DNA of 64,000 nucleotides, taken from positions 65,166 to 129,165 of the forward strand of contig NZ_FRAD01000009.1 in the NCBI RefSeq assembly GCF_900142225.1, in the 5' to 3' direction. Made by a program: the position numbers and the translations under genes. Below the pieces are notes generated by a model, which saw nothing but the letters and a program-made list of their open reading frames with translations, searched no databases and was not told the DNA's origin. Origin of the DNA: Hathewaya proteolytica DSM 3090. Its GTDB lineage: Bacteria; Bacillota; Clostridia; Clostridiales; Clostridiaceae. This document shows positions 17,516-26,011 of this stretch, piece after piece (position 1 is the stretch's first letter; every line of letters begins with the position of its first letter).

Positions 17516-18385
17516 TTATCTATTGTTTCCAAAATAACATAAAAGTATTACGTCTGGGCCAGCATGGGTACCAATAACAGGTCCTATGGTGGTTATGTGG
17601 AATTTAACATCTGGGTATTTTTCTAAAAGCAAGCTTTGAAGATATACTGCATCTTCTTCACAATCTCCATGAGCAATAAATACGTAATTTGATTTGTCGC
17701 CATCCCAACCTTTTTCAAAGGTTTCTACGATTTTATGAATAGAATTTTTCCTTCCCCTAACTTTTGTAACTGGGACAAGGTGACCTGTAGGATCTACGTG
17801 AAGTATTGGGTTGATTTTAAAAGCTGTTCCGAGAAATGCTTGTGTAGATGACAATCTTCCACTTCTTTTAAGGTACATAAGGTCTTTTACACTAAACCAA
17901 TGGCATATTTGGTTTTTTGCATGCTCTACCCATTGGTATAGTTCATCTATACTCATACCCTCAAGTTGTTTCTCAACTGCAGTTTGAACCAAAAGTCCTT
18001 GACCTGCAGAGGCACAAAGCGAGTCGCATATATATAATTTCCTATTTGGGTATTTCTCTTTAAGTTCCGAAGCACTAATGCAAGCTGAATTGTACGTTGA
18101 ACTTAACGCCGATGAAAACGCTATATATAATATATCTTGCCCCTCACTCAGGTATCTTTCAAATACTTCATTGTATGTATTTGGAGATATCTGAGAAGTG
18201 TTGTAAGCAATCCCTTCTCTCAAATCATTGTAAAAGTCGTGAATATGAAAATCTTTGTTATCTACGTAAGAGATTTCGTGCTCTTTTAATGTAAGAGGTA
18301 TAGACATAACGTGTAGATGGTTACACTCTAGTAAAGAATCTTTTAAGTCTGCTGTGCTATCCGTTATAATTTGGCAGATGCTCAT
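17516..18385 (-). CDS. DegV-family fatty-acid-binding protein
   Basis: A 289-residue DegV protein, the family that binds a fatty acid between two domains; FakB members present it to the FakA kinase. It begins CQIITDSTADLKDSL, where the Asp-Ser-Thr contributes to the ligand site, and contains YNTSQISPNTYNEVF, YIAFSSALSSTYNSA and the C-terminal IGPVIGTHAGPD. These are all diagnostic. No fakA-type kinase gene is adjacent. Divergent from the amidase gene across a region with a large inverted repeat. Confidence 0.93.
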   Translation of the reverse strand: MSICQIITDSTADLKDSLLECNHLHVMSIPLTLKEHEISYVDNKDFHIHDFYNDLREGIAYNTSQISPNTYNEVFERYLSEGQDILYIAFSSALSSTYNSACISASELKEKYPNRKLYICDSLCASAGQGLLVQTAVEKQLEGMSIDELYQWVEHAKNQICHWFSVKDLMYLKRSGRLSSTQAFLGTAFKINPILHVDPTGHLVPVTKVRGRKNSIHKIVETFEKGWDGDKSNYVFIAHGDCEEDAVYLQSLLLEKYPDVKFHITTIGPVIGTHAGPDVILLCYFGNNR

Positions 18386-18429
18386 TTATGGTTCCTCCTT
18401 AAAATTGCCTAATATACTTATATTATAAT

Positions 18430-18482
18430 ATTAATAATATAGCAATGTAAATCAAATATTAAACATTGCATATATTATTAAT
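18430..18482. repeat. 18-bp-arm inverted repeat in the degV-amidase divergent region
   Basis: ATTAATAATATAGCAATG (18430-18447) is complementary to 18464-18482, which carries one extra A, with a 16-base loop. It has no T-tract and lies between two divergent starts, so it is more likely an operator, cruciform or leader hairpin than a terminator. Confidence 0.7.
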
Positions 18483-18512
18483 GTAAGCGTCAGATAAATT
18501 GGGGGTAGTTCA

Positions 18513-19325
18513 ATGGAAATTATTATGAAACACATTAATAGAAATTATTCTGTTGGCAGAAAAATAAAGGCTGAATTTATTGTTATACACGAAACTGACA
18601 ACAAAAGAAGAGGGGCTGATGCTGAAGCCCACTATAGATATTGGAATAGTAATACTTCAGCCAATACAAGTGTTCACTATGTAGTTGATGATAAAAAAGC
18701 AATACAGCTGCTACACCATGATGAGAAAGCGTGGCATGTGGGGGACAATGTTGGATACTCTAAGATTACTAACAATAATTCTATTGGCATAGAAATTTGC
18801 GTTAATGAGGATGGTGATTTTGAAAAGGCATATCTTAATTGTACTGAATTAGTTGCCATTATAATGAAGCAAAGCAATATACCCATAGAAAATGTGGTAA
18901 GACACTTTGATGCCAGTGGGAAAAATTGTCCGAGAAATATTATAAAAAATAATTTGTGGGAAAGGTTTAAAGAAGAAGTTCTAAGAAAATTTAATAAGAC
19001 GGAGAAAATTCATTTTAATCAGCAGACTAAGTGGATACAAATCCTTGCAAACCAATTAAATATAAAAGACATGAATAATCAAAGTCTAGTTGTGGACGGA
19101 ATATTAGGAGAGAGGACTTTGCATGCCATAAAAAAGCTTCCAGTGCTGAAAAAATGGTGTAGCTATGCTGTGGCAGTGAAGCACATTCAAAATCTGTTAG
19201 GCATAAATGCTGATGGAATTTTCGGAGATAAAACTGAACAGAAAGTAAAGGCTTGGCAAAAATCCAAATTGCTAATTGAAGATGGGGTTGTAGGCTATGA
19301 CACGTGGAAAAGCTTTTCAGAATAA
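18513..19325 (+). CDS. N-acetylmuramoyl-L-alanine amidase with peptidoglycan-binding domain
   Basis: Residues 1-150 form an Amidase_2 zinc amidase. His26 in FIVIHETDN, His131 in VVRHFDASGKNCP and Cys139 are the expected zinc ligands. Residues from about 160 to 270 carry the peptidoglycan_binding_1 pattern (LNIKDMNNQSLVVDGILGER, then LLGINADGIFGDKTEQKVKAWQ), probably two repeats. There is no signal peptide, as in phage endolysins and CwlA/XlyA-type enzymes. No holin or other phage gene is adjacent. GGGGGT precedes the ATG. It could be a domesticated lysin or a mother-cell lytic enzyme. Confidence 0.9.
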   Translation: MEIIMKHINRNYSVGRKIKAEFIVIHETDNKRRGADAEAHYRYWNSNTSANTSVHYVVDDKKAIQLLHHDEKAWHVGDNVGYSKITNNNSIGIEICVNEDGDFEKAYLNCTELVAIIMKQSNIPIENVVRHFDASGKNCPRNIIKNNLWERFKEEVLRKFNKTEKIHFNQQTKWIQILANQLNIKDMNNQSLVVDGILGERTLHAIKKLPVLKKWCSYAVAVKHIQNLLGINADGIFGDKTEQKVKAWQKSKLLIEDGVVGYDTWKSFSE

Positions 19326-19352
19326 AATCAACTAAATAAATTGCATTAAATT

Positions 19353-19403
19353 AAAAATATGGCTACACATTCATACAAAATAGGATATGTAGTCATATTT
19401 TGT
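19353..19403 (+). terminator. Hairpin terminator after the amidase gene
   Basis: AAAATATG-G-CTACA pairs with TGTAG-T-CATATTTT (one G-T wobble). The T-rich 3' arm follows directly. Confidence 0.6.
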
Positions 19404-19517
19404 AAAAAGTACAGAAAAAATAGTAGTCTAATTTAAAAAAGTGTTAATGTTTACAATAATGTATTGAAAAAAACTATAGTTTAAGTCATAATTATAAGGA
19501 TATAGGAGGTGGTAAGT

Positions 19518-20900
19518 GTGAGGAAAATTACTTTGAAAAAATTATTTAATATGGAATTGGATATTACAGAAGGCGTTATATGGAAACAAATAATGATATT
19601 TTTTATACCTATCTTATTTGGAAGTTTTTTTCAACAGTTATACAATACGGTAGATGCCATAATTGTAGGTAATTTTTTGGGAAAGGAAGCATTGTCCGCT
19701 GTGGGAGGAGCTACAGGAACCCTCATTGATTTAATGGTAGGATTCTTTGTTAGTTTGTCTGCAGGTGCTACAGTGATAATTTCTCAGTATTATGGTGCTA
19801 GAAAAGACAGAGAAGTTTCTCAAGCTGTCCATACGTCTATTGCCCTGGCAATTGCAGGTGGATTTATACTTATGATTGTAAATTTCTTTGTTACTCCATT
19901 TGCCTTGAAAGTCATGAAAGTACCAGAGGAAATTATGGATTATTCACTAATATATATAAGAATTTATTTCATAGGATTAATACCCAATCTTATATACAAT
20001 ATAGGTTCCGCAATATTAAGAGCTGTGGGGGACTCAACTAGGCCTTTAATATTTTTAATTGTAGCATGTCTTACAAATATAGTATTGGATCTTCTTTTTG
20101 TAGTAGTTTTCAAGTGGGGCGTTGCAGGAGTTGCTATTGCAACTATTGTTTCACAACTTGTTAGTTCAGTCCTTGTTATATTGGTCCTTGCAAGGTCACA
20201 GCAATGTTATAGACTTTATTTTCATAAAATTAAATTTTATAAGAACAGATTTAATGAAATAATAAGAATAGGGGTACCAAACGGCATACAATCTATTATG
20301 TACAGTTCGTCTAATATTCTAGTTCAAGTGGCTATTAATACCTTAGGAACTAATACCATAGCAGCGTGGACAGCCTTTGCGAAAATGGATAGTATTTTCT
20401 GGATGATGATAGGAGCTTTCTCAGTTTCCATAACCACTTTTGCTGGTCAGAACTTTGGTGCAAAAAAATATACCAGAGTTAAAAAAGGAATAAACCAATG
20501 TTTAGGACTTACTGCTTTGGGCACAATAATTATGAGTTTAATATATGTATTTTTCGGCAAGTATATATTCTATATATTTAACCAAGATGCTGAAGTTATT
20601 GAAAAAGGCATGATAATTCTAAGGTGGATAAGTCCTACGTATATAACCTTTATTTGCGTTGATATTATAGCAGGAGGATTGCGTGGAATGGGTATTTCAG
20701 TAATACCTACTGTAATGACTGCCGTAGGAATATGTTTATTCAGAGTTGTATGGGTATTTTTTGTAGTACCTCTTAACAGAACTATACCTACTATAGCTTT
20801 GTGCTACCCACTGAGCTGGACATTGACATCAATAATGTTTATTGCATACTATATTTACTTTTGGAAAAAGAATAAGAATAAGTACGTAGATATAAACTAG
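19518..20900 (+). CDS. MATE-family efflux transporter
   Basis: A 12-helix MATE/DinF-type antiporter of 460 residues that would export cationic compounds with Na+ or H+. Hydrophobic segments run through the protein, and conserved features include FFQQLYNTVDAIIVGNFLG near the N-terminus and the matching FGKYIF and RWISP regions in the second half. The frame extends to a GTG at 19509, but the AGGAGGT at 19504-19510 overlaps that codon, so the GTG at 19518 is the start. A possible promoter (TTGAAA, 17 bases, CATAAT) lies at 19464-19492. Substrate unknown. Confidence 0.93.
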   Translation: MRKITLKKLFNMELDITEGVIWKQIMIFFIPILFGSFFQQLYNTVDAIIVGNFLGKEALSAVGGATGTLIDLMVGFFVSLSAGATVIISQYYGARKDREVSQAVHTSIALAIAGGFILMIVNFFVTPFALKVMKVPEEIMDYSLIYIRIYFIGLIPNLIYNIGSAILRAVGDSTRPLIFLIVACLTNIVLDLLFVVVFKWGVAGVAIATIVSQLVSSVLVILVLARSQQCYRLYFHKIKFYKNRFNEIIRIGVPNGIQSIMYSSSNILVQVAINTLGTNTIAAWTAFAKMDSIFWMMIGAFSVSITTFAGQNFGAKKYTRVKKGINQCLGLTALGTIIMSLIYVFFGKYIFYIFNQDAEVIEKGMIILRWISPTYITFICVDIIAGGLRGMGISVIPTVMTAVGICLFRVVWVFFVVPLNRTIPTIALCYPLSWTLTSIMFIAYYIYFWKKNKNKYVDIN

Positions 20901-21019
20901 TCTTTTTAATTTAAAGCAATTGTTACTTTAAATTATCATGATATATTATATAATAGAGTTATGTAATATTAGTGAAGAAAAATATAGTTAAACATTTATA
21001 TGTGATAAGAGGAAAATTG

Positions 21020-22888
21020 ATGGATAATATAGAAAACAAGTGTGATTTTATAGATGTTAAGAGTATGTCCTTGGAAGAGTTAAAAGAGGAAAGTAAAAGA
21101 ATACGAAATTTCCTTGTAAATGAAGTCTCCAAAACTGGTGGCCATTTGGCTTCTAATCTAGGAGTAGTAGAGCTTACATTGAGTCTGCACAAGGTGTTTG
21201 ATTTTGACCAAGATAAAATTGTTTGGGATGTGGGTCACCAATCCTATGTTCATAAATTGATAACTGGTAGAAAACAAGGTTTTAAGCAATTAAGAGAATA
21301 TGGTGGAATGAGCGGATTTCCTAAAACTTGCGAGAGCCAGTATGACTTTTTTAACACGGGCCACAGTTCTACTTCTATTTCCGCTGCTTTAGGCATGGCA
21401 CGAGCTAGGGATCTAGAAGGTAAGGATCACGACGTTATAGCTGTTATAGGAGATGGAGCTTTGACAGGCGGTATGGCCATGGAGGCGCTAAATGACGTTG
21501 CGTACAATAAGACTAATATGATTATAGTTTTAAATGATAATCAAATGTCTATATCAAAAAATGTGGGAGGAGTCTCTGCATATCTTTCAAAACTAAGGTA
21601 TGCACCTCGATACAATAGATTTAAAAACAATTTCAACAAAACTCTTAACAAAATACCTGTTATGGGGAAAAAGATAATATCAGGCCTGGAAAAATTAAAG
21701 GGTGGCATTAAACAGATAGTGGTTCCAGTGATGTATTTTGAAGATTTAGGTGTTAAGTATTTTGGTCCAATAGATGGCCACAATGTGAAGGATTTGGTGG
21801 AGGTTTTCGAAAGTGCAAAGCTGATAAATGGACCTGTAGTTATACATGTTATAACAAAAAAAGGCAAGGGATATGAGTTTGCAGAGCTGAATCCTAATAA
21901 GTTTCATGGTATTGGGGCTTTTAATCCTGAGGACGGTGAAATTATTGGTAAAAATCACAATACATACTCAAAGGAATTTGGAAATTATATAATAGAATGT
22001 GCCCAAATCAATACTAAATTAGTTGCCATAACTGCAGCTATGCCAGACGGTACTGGTTTGTCAAAGTTTTCTAAGATTTTTCCTAAAAGATTTTTTGATG
22101 TGGGTATTGCAGAACAACATGCTGTAACTTTAGCTGCTGGCATGGCATCACAAGGGCTTAGACCGATTTTTGCTGTATATTCTACTTTTCTTCAGCGCTC
22201 CTACGATCAGATTCTCCACGATGTGTGTTTGCAAAATCTTCCTGTTATATTTGCCATAGATAGAGCCGGGATAGTAGGTAAAGATGGAGAAACTCATCAA
22301 GGTATTTTTGATTTGTCCTACCTAAACAATATACCCAATATGGTTATTGTATGTCCAAAATGCGTAGAAGAAATCAGTGTGCTGTTGGATTGGGCGTTGC
22401 AGCATAATGGTCCAGTTGCCATAAGATACCCTAGAGGTGGCGACTGCAGCTCGGTAAAGCTGACTCCAAGAGCTACTGTAGAGTTGGCAACTTATGAGAA
22501 AATATGTGGTGCATCAGCAATTAAAGTTATTGCCACTGGGAAAATGGTGGAATTAGCTGTAATTACAAAGCAGTTATTAGAGAAGGAAAATATAGAGATA
22601 GAGATTATAAATGCTAGCTTTGTGAAACCAGTAGATAAAAATATGATTAGAGAGATTAGCAAATCATCCACTCATGTCATAACCATGGAGGACAACGTGA
22701 TAATAGGAGGTATGGGATCTCTTATACTTCAAGAACTCAATAACTGTAGGTACGAAGGTCAATTTATGAGCTTTGGATATGAAGATACATTCATACCTCA
22801 CGGTTCTCCGGAGTTGCTGTACGATTTGTATGGATTGAGCCCAAAAAAGATGGCGGAGAGAATCATCAATTTTGTGGAGGGAAAATAA
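21020..22888 (+). CDS. dxs: 1-Deoxy-D-xylulose-5-phosphate synthase
   Basis: Thiamine-diphosphate enzyme that condenses pyruvate and glyceraldehyde 3-phosphate, the first step of the MEP isoprenoid pathway. The TPP motif GDGALTGGMAMEALND, the substrate-loop start GGHLASNLGVVE, the catalytic region FDVGIAEQHAV and the DRAGIVGKDGETHQG loop are all present. The open frame extends to a GTG at 20972, but AGAGG at 21008-21012 points to the ATG at 21020, giving 622 residues. The following gene starts on the next base, so the two are coupled. Confidence 0.96.
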   Translation: MDNIENKCDFIDVKSMSLEELKEESKRIRNFLVNEVSKTGGHLASNLGVVELTLSLHKVFDFDQDKIVWDVGHQSYVHKLITGRKQGFKQLREYGGMSGFPKTCESQYDFFNTGHSSTSISAALGMARARDLEGKDHDVIAVIGDGALTGGMAMEALNDVAYNKTNMIIVLNDNQMSISKNVGGVSAYLSKLRYAPRYNRFKNNFNKTLNKIPVMGKKIISGLEKLKGGIKQIVVPVMYFEDLGVKYFGPIDGHNVKDLVEVFESAKLINGPVVIHVITKKGKGYEFAELNPNKFHGIGAFNPEDGEIIGKNHNTYSKEFGNYIIECAQINTKLVAITAAMPDGTGLSKFSKIFPKRFFDVGIAEQHAVTLAAGMASQGLRPIFAVYSTFLQRSYDQILHDVCLQNLPVIFAIDRAGIVGKDGETHQGIFDLSYLNNIPNMVIVCPKCVEEISVLLDWALQHNGPVAIRYPRGGDCSSVKLTPRATVELATYEKICGASAIKVIATGKMVELAVITKQLLEKENIEIEIINASFVKPVDKNMIREISKSSTHVITMEDNVIIGGMGSLILQELNNCRYEGQFMSFGYEDTFIPHGSPELLYDLYGLSPKKMAERIINFVEGK

Positions 22889-25132
22889 ATGAACAATAAT
22901 ATGGGGTACATTAATATAATCAATGCTTATGAAAACAACTTAAAGAATGTCACTGTAAGCATTCCAAAGAAAAAAATAACAGTGTTTACTGGAGTGTCTG
23001 GATCGGGGAAATCTTCTCTTTGTTTTGATACTATTGCGGCAGAATCTAGGCGGGAACTGAATTCTACTTTCCCTACCTTTGTACAACAATACTTGCCTAA
23101 GTATGGAAGGCCCAAAGTTGAGAGAATCGAGAACTTGCCTGTTACCATCGTAATAGATCAAAAAAAACCTGTGGCCAACGCTAGATCTACAGTGGGTACA
23201 TATACTGATATTTTCCCTTTAATTAGGCTTTTATTTTCAAGAGTGGGTAAGCCCTTCGTAGGATATTCAGATAGTTTTTCCTTCAACCATCCTAATGGTC
23301 AATGTGCAAGATGTGAGGGATTAGGTCAAGTAGTGGATCTAGATGTGCACAAGTTAGTGGACTTTAACAAATGCCTTAATGACGAAGGTGTAATAGACTA
23401 CCCTGCTTTCACAACGGGGGCGTGGCGATGGAAAAGATATGCTTATAGTGGGCTTTTTGATTTAAATAAGAAGATTAAGGATTATTCAAAGGAAGAGTTA
23501 GATTTATTTCTTTACTCACCACAGATAAGATTAAAAAATCCTCCATCTAATTGGCCTAAATCTGCAAAGTTTGAGGGGATATATCCCAGAATGTATAGAA
23601 GTGTAATTAACACAAAAGAAGGACAAATGAGAGAAAAAGTTCTAGAAAGAATGGTGACAAAGGGAACTTGCCCAGAGTGCCATGGGACTAGGTTAAATGA
23701 AAAAATAAGAAGTTGTAAAATAAATGGTAAAAACATAGCAGAAGTTGCTGAAATGCCAATTCCAGAGGCTATTAGGTTCATGGAAGGCATAGAGGATCCC
23801 AGGGGCTATGACTTAAAACGAGAAATATGTGGAAGGCTTAAAGCCCTTGTGGAAATAGGGTTATCATACTTATCTCTAAGCAGAGGAACAGGAACTTTGT
23901 CAGGAGGAGAAGCACAGAGAATAAAAATAGCAAAATATATAAATTCAGCTTTGACTGATATGGTATATGTTTTAGACGAACCAAGTGCAGGACTGCATCC
24001 CAGGGATATACAGTTATTAAAGGATTCAATTGTGAAACTTAAGGAACATGGGAACACAGTTCTAATTGTGGAACATCATAGGGAAATAATAAAGATGGCA
24101 GATTATATTGTTGATATGGGACCAGGTGGTGGCAGTCAGGGTGGCAATGTAGTGTTTACTGGAAGTTATGATGGATTGCTAAAAAGTGAAAGTGCCACTG
24201 GCATTGCTATGAAAGAAGGGAGTGAATTTAAAGCTACTCTTCGAAAACCTAAGGGATGGATAGATATAAACTCAGCTGACCTTCACAACCTAAAAAATAT
24301 AAATGTAAAGCTTCCATTGGGGGTTATGGCTGTTATAGCTGGTGTAGCTGGCTCGGGTAAGAGTTCACTGATGGAGTACTTTTTGAGAGACCATGGGAAT
24401 AATGTTATCTTCATAGGACAAAAAGACATTGGCATAAACATAAAATCAACTCCCGCCACTTATTTGGAAATAGCAGAAGATATAAGGGAAATTTTTGCGA
24501 AAAGTAATAAAGTAAAAAAATCCATCTTCAGTTTCAATTCTGAAGGTGCTTGTCCTGCCTGCAAGGGTAAGGGCGTAATTATATCAGAAATGGCTTTTAT
24601 GGATTCAGTAGAAACGGTGTGTGAGCTTTGCAATGGCAACAGATATAGCAAAGATGTTTTGATGTATGAATATAAAGGGAAAAATATTTCTCAAGTAATG
24701 GATTTCACAGTAAAAGAAGCAATTGAGTTTTTTAAGGGAGAAAAATTTATCCATAAGCTAAATTGTCTTCAACGAGTAGGTCTTGAGTACATCCATCTAA
24801 ATCAATCCATGACAACATTGTCTGGTGGGGAACTTCAAAGAGTAAAATTGGCCAGTGAGTTAGGAAAAAAGGGAGAGATCTTTATAATGGATGAGCCAAC
24901 CAATGGACTTCACCTAAAAGACATAAAAAAACTCATGATTTTATTCAATGAAATGGTGGATGAGGGAAATTCACTTTTCTTAATTGAGCACAGCACGGAT
25001 GTTATGAAAAATGCAGATTATATTATAGAACTTGGCCCCAAAGGCGGAAATGAAGGTGGAGAGCTTTTATTTGCAGGAGTGCCTAGGGATATGAGTCAAA
25101 GCCCTTCTTCCATGACAAAAGAATATATGTAA
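22889..25132 (+). CDS. Short UvrA-like ABC ATPase lacking the UvrB-binding domain
   Basis: Two UvrA-type ATPase modules in 747 residues, against about 940 in canonical UvrA. Walker A motifs are GVSGSGKSS (35-43) and GVAGSGKSS (about 482), signatures LSGGEAQRIKIAK and LSGGELQRVKLAS, Walker B VYVLDEPSAG and IFIMDEPTNG. Zinc-knuckle cysteines are seen in CARCEGLG, CPECHGTR, CPACKGKG and CELCNGN. After LLFSRVGKPFVG the chain runs straight into YSDSFSFNHPNG, skipping the block that in UvrA holds the first CPxCG zinc module and UvrB-binding domain. It resembles DrrC/UvrA2-type paralogues linked to drug tolerance. The ATG directly follows the dxs stop; GGAGGG within dxs is its ribosome site. Confidence 0.9.
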   Translation: MNNNMGYINIINAYENNLKNVTVSIPKKKITVFTGVSGSGKSSLCFDTIAAESRRELNSTFPTFVQQYLPKYGRPKVERIENLPVTIVIDQKKPVANARSTVGTYTDIFPLIRLLFSRVGKPFVGYSDSFSFNHPNGQCARCEGLGQVVDLDVHKLVDFNKCLNDEGVIDYPAFTTGAWRWKRYAYSGLFDLNKKIKDYSKEELDLFLYSPQIRLKNPPSNWPKSAKFEGIYPRMYRSVINTKEGQMREKVLERMVTKGTCPECHGTRLNEKIRSCKINGKNIAEVAEMPIPEAIRFMEGIEDPRGYDLKREICGRLKALVEIGLSYLSLSRGTGTLSGGEAQRIKIAKYINSALTDMVYVLDEPSAGLHPRDIQLLKDSIVKLKEHGNTVLIVEHHREIIKMADYIVDMGPGGGSQGGNVVFTGSYDGLLKSESATGIAMKEGSEFKATLRKPKGWIDINSADLHNLKNINVKLPLGVMAVIAGVAGSGKSSLMEYFLRDHGNNVIFIGQKDIGINIKSTPATYLEIAEDIREIFAKSNKVKKSIFSFNSEGACPACKGKGVIISEMAFMDSVETVCELCNGNRYSKDVLMYEYKGKNISQVMDFTVKEAIEFFKGEKFIHKLNCLQRVGLEYIHLNQSMTTLSGGELQRVKLASELGKKGEIFIMDEPTNGLHLKDIKKLMILFNEMVDEGNSLFLIEHSTDVMKNADYIIELGPKGGNEGGELLFAGVPRDMSQSPSSMTKEYM

Positions 25133-25152
25133 GAAGATAAAATACAAATGTT

Positions 25153-25196
25153 AAAAACAGCTATGGTTAACCAAGGGTTAATAATAGCTGTTTTTT
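25153..25196. terminator. Bidirectional terminator between the UvrA-like and HAD genes
   Basis: AAAAACAGCTAT-G-GTTAACC pairs with GGTTAA-TA-ATAGCTGTTTTT around a 3-base loop. It overlaps the end of the convergent HAD gene. Confidence 0.8.
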
Positions 25197-25858
25197 CCTA
25201 CAAGGTAGCTTAGTAGTTCTGGTATATTAGCAGCGCAGTGAGTTGGGTTGCATGACTTTAATTCTTCTACAGAACCGTATCCATATGAAACACCAATTGA
25301 ATCTATATTGCACTTTTTAGCACCTTCTATATCAAATTTTCTGTCACCGATCATGATAGCTTCTGCAGGATTGAATATATTGTTCTCTTTTAGAGCATAA
25401 TTAATTATATCTTCCTTTTCAGATCTAAGTCCGTCAAGAGTACTACCTGAGATGTAGGTGAAGTATTTGTGTATATCAAAGTGTTTTAAAATTTGTTCTG
25501 AAAAAATGGTGGGTTTTGAAGTGGCAAGTATGATTGTTTTGTTTAAGCTTTTTAAAATATGTAACATGCTAGTCACACCGTCATATAGCTTGTTTTCATA
25601 TATGCCCTTTTCTTTAAAGTAAACCCTATAAGCCTCTATTGCTTTATCGGCAACGCTTTCTGACATATGGAAAAACTCCATAAAGGATTGCTTTAGAGGG
25701 GGACCTATTACCCGTCGCAATTCACTTTTGTCTTTGATTTGTATATTAAATTGCTCTAGGGCATACTGAAAGGAATTCATTATACCTTCACCGGAATCTG
25801 TAAGTGTTCCATCTAAGTCAAAAAGCATGTATTTTTTTTGTAAAGATCCATGTTTCAT
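25178..25858 (-). CDS. HAD-superfamily phosphatase (phosphoglycolate-phosphatase-like)
   Basis: A 226-residue HAD hydrolase with motif I LFDLDGTLTDSGEGI (nucleophile Asp), motif II in ILATSKPT, and motif III/IV IMIGDRKFDIEGAKK. The helical cap between motifs I and II is of the Gph/PpaX/YqaB kind. Substrate is not fixed by sequence. The frame extends 13 codons upstream, but GAGGT is best placed (7 bases) for the ATG at 25858. The gene is convergent with the UvrA-like gene and shares its terminator. Confidence 0.88.
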   Translation of the reverse strand: MKHGSLQKKYMLFDLDGTLTDSGEGIMNSFQYALEQFNIQIKDKSELRRVIGPPLKQSFMEFFHMSESVADKAIEAYRVYFKEKGIYENKLYDGVTSMLHILKSLNKTIILATSKPTIFSEQILKHFDIHKYFTYISGSTLDGLRSEKEDIINYALKENNIFNPAEAIMIGDRKFDIEGAKKCNIDSIGVSYGYGSVEELKSCNPTHCAANIPELLSYLVGKNSYY

Positions 25859-26011
25859 AAACATTACCTCATAATTATAAAATTTGTTTACATACATATT
25901 CTATCACATACACAGAAAAATTAAAATTATTGTAGATATATTTTTGAACCTGCTTTATAATTAAGAAAGTAATAATAATAAGTAGGTTAGATTATTTAGG
26001 AGGTTTCTCAC

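Noticed and set aside
18513..19325. Amidase as part of a prophage
   Set aside because: No holin, structural, integrase or other phage gene is near; neighbours are housekeeping genes.
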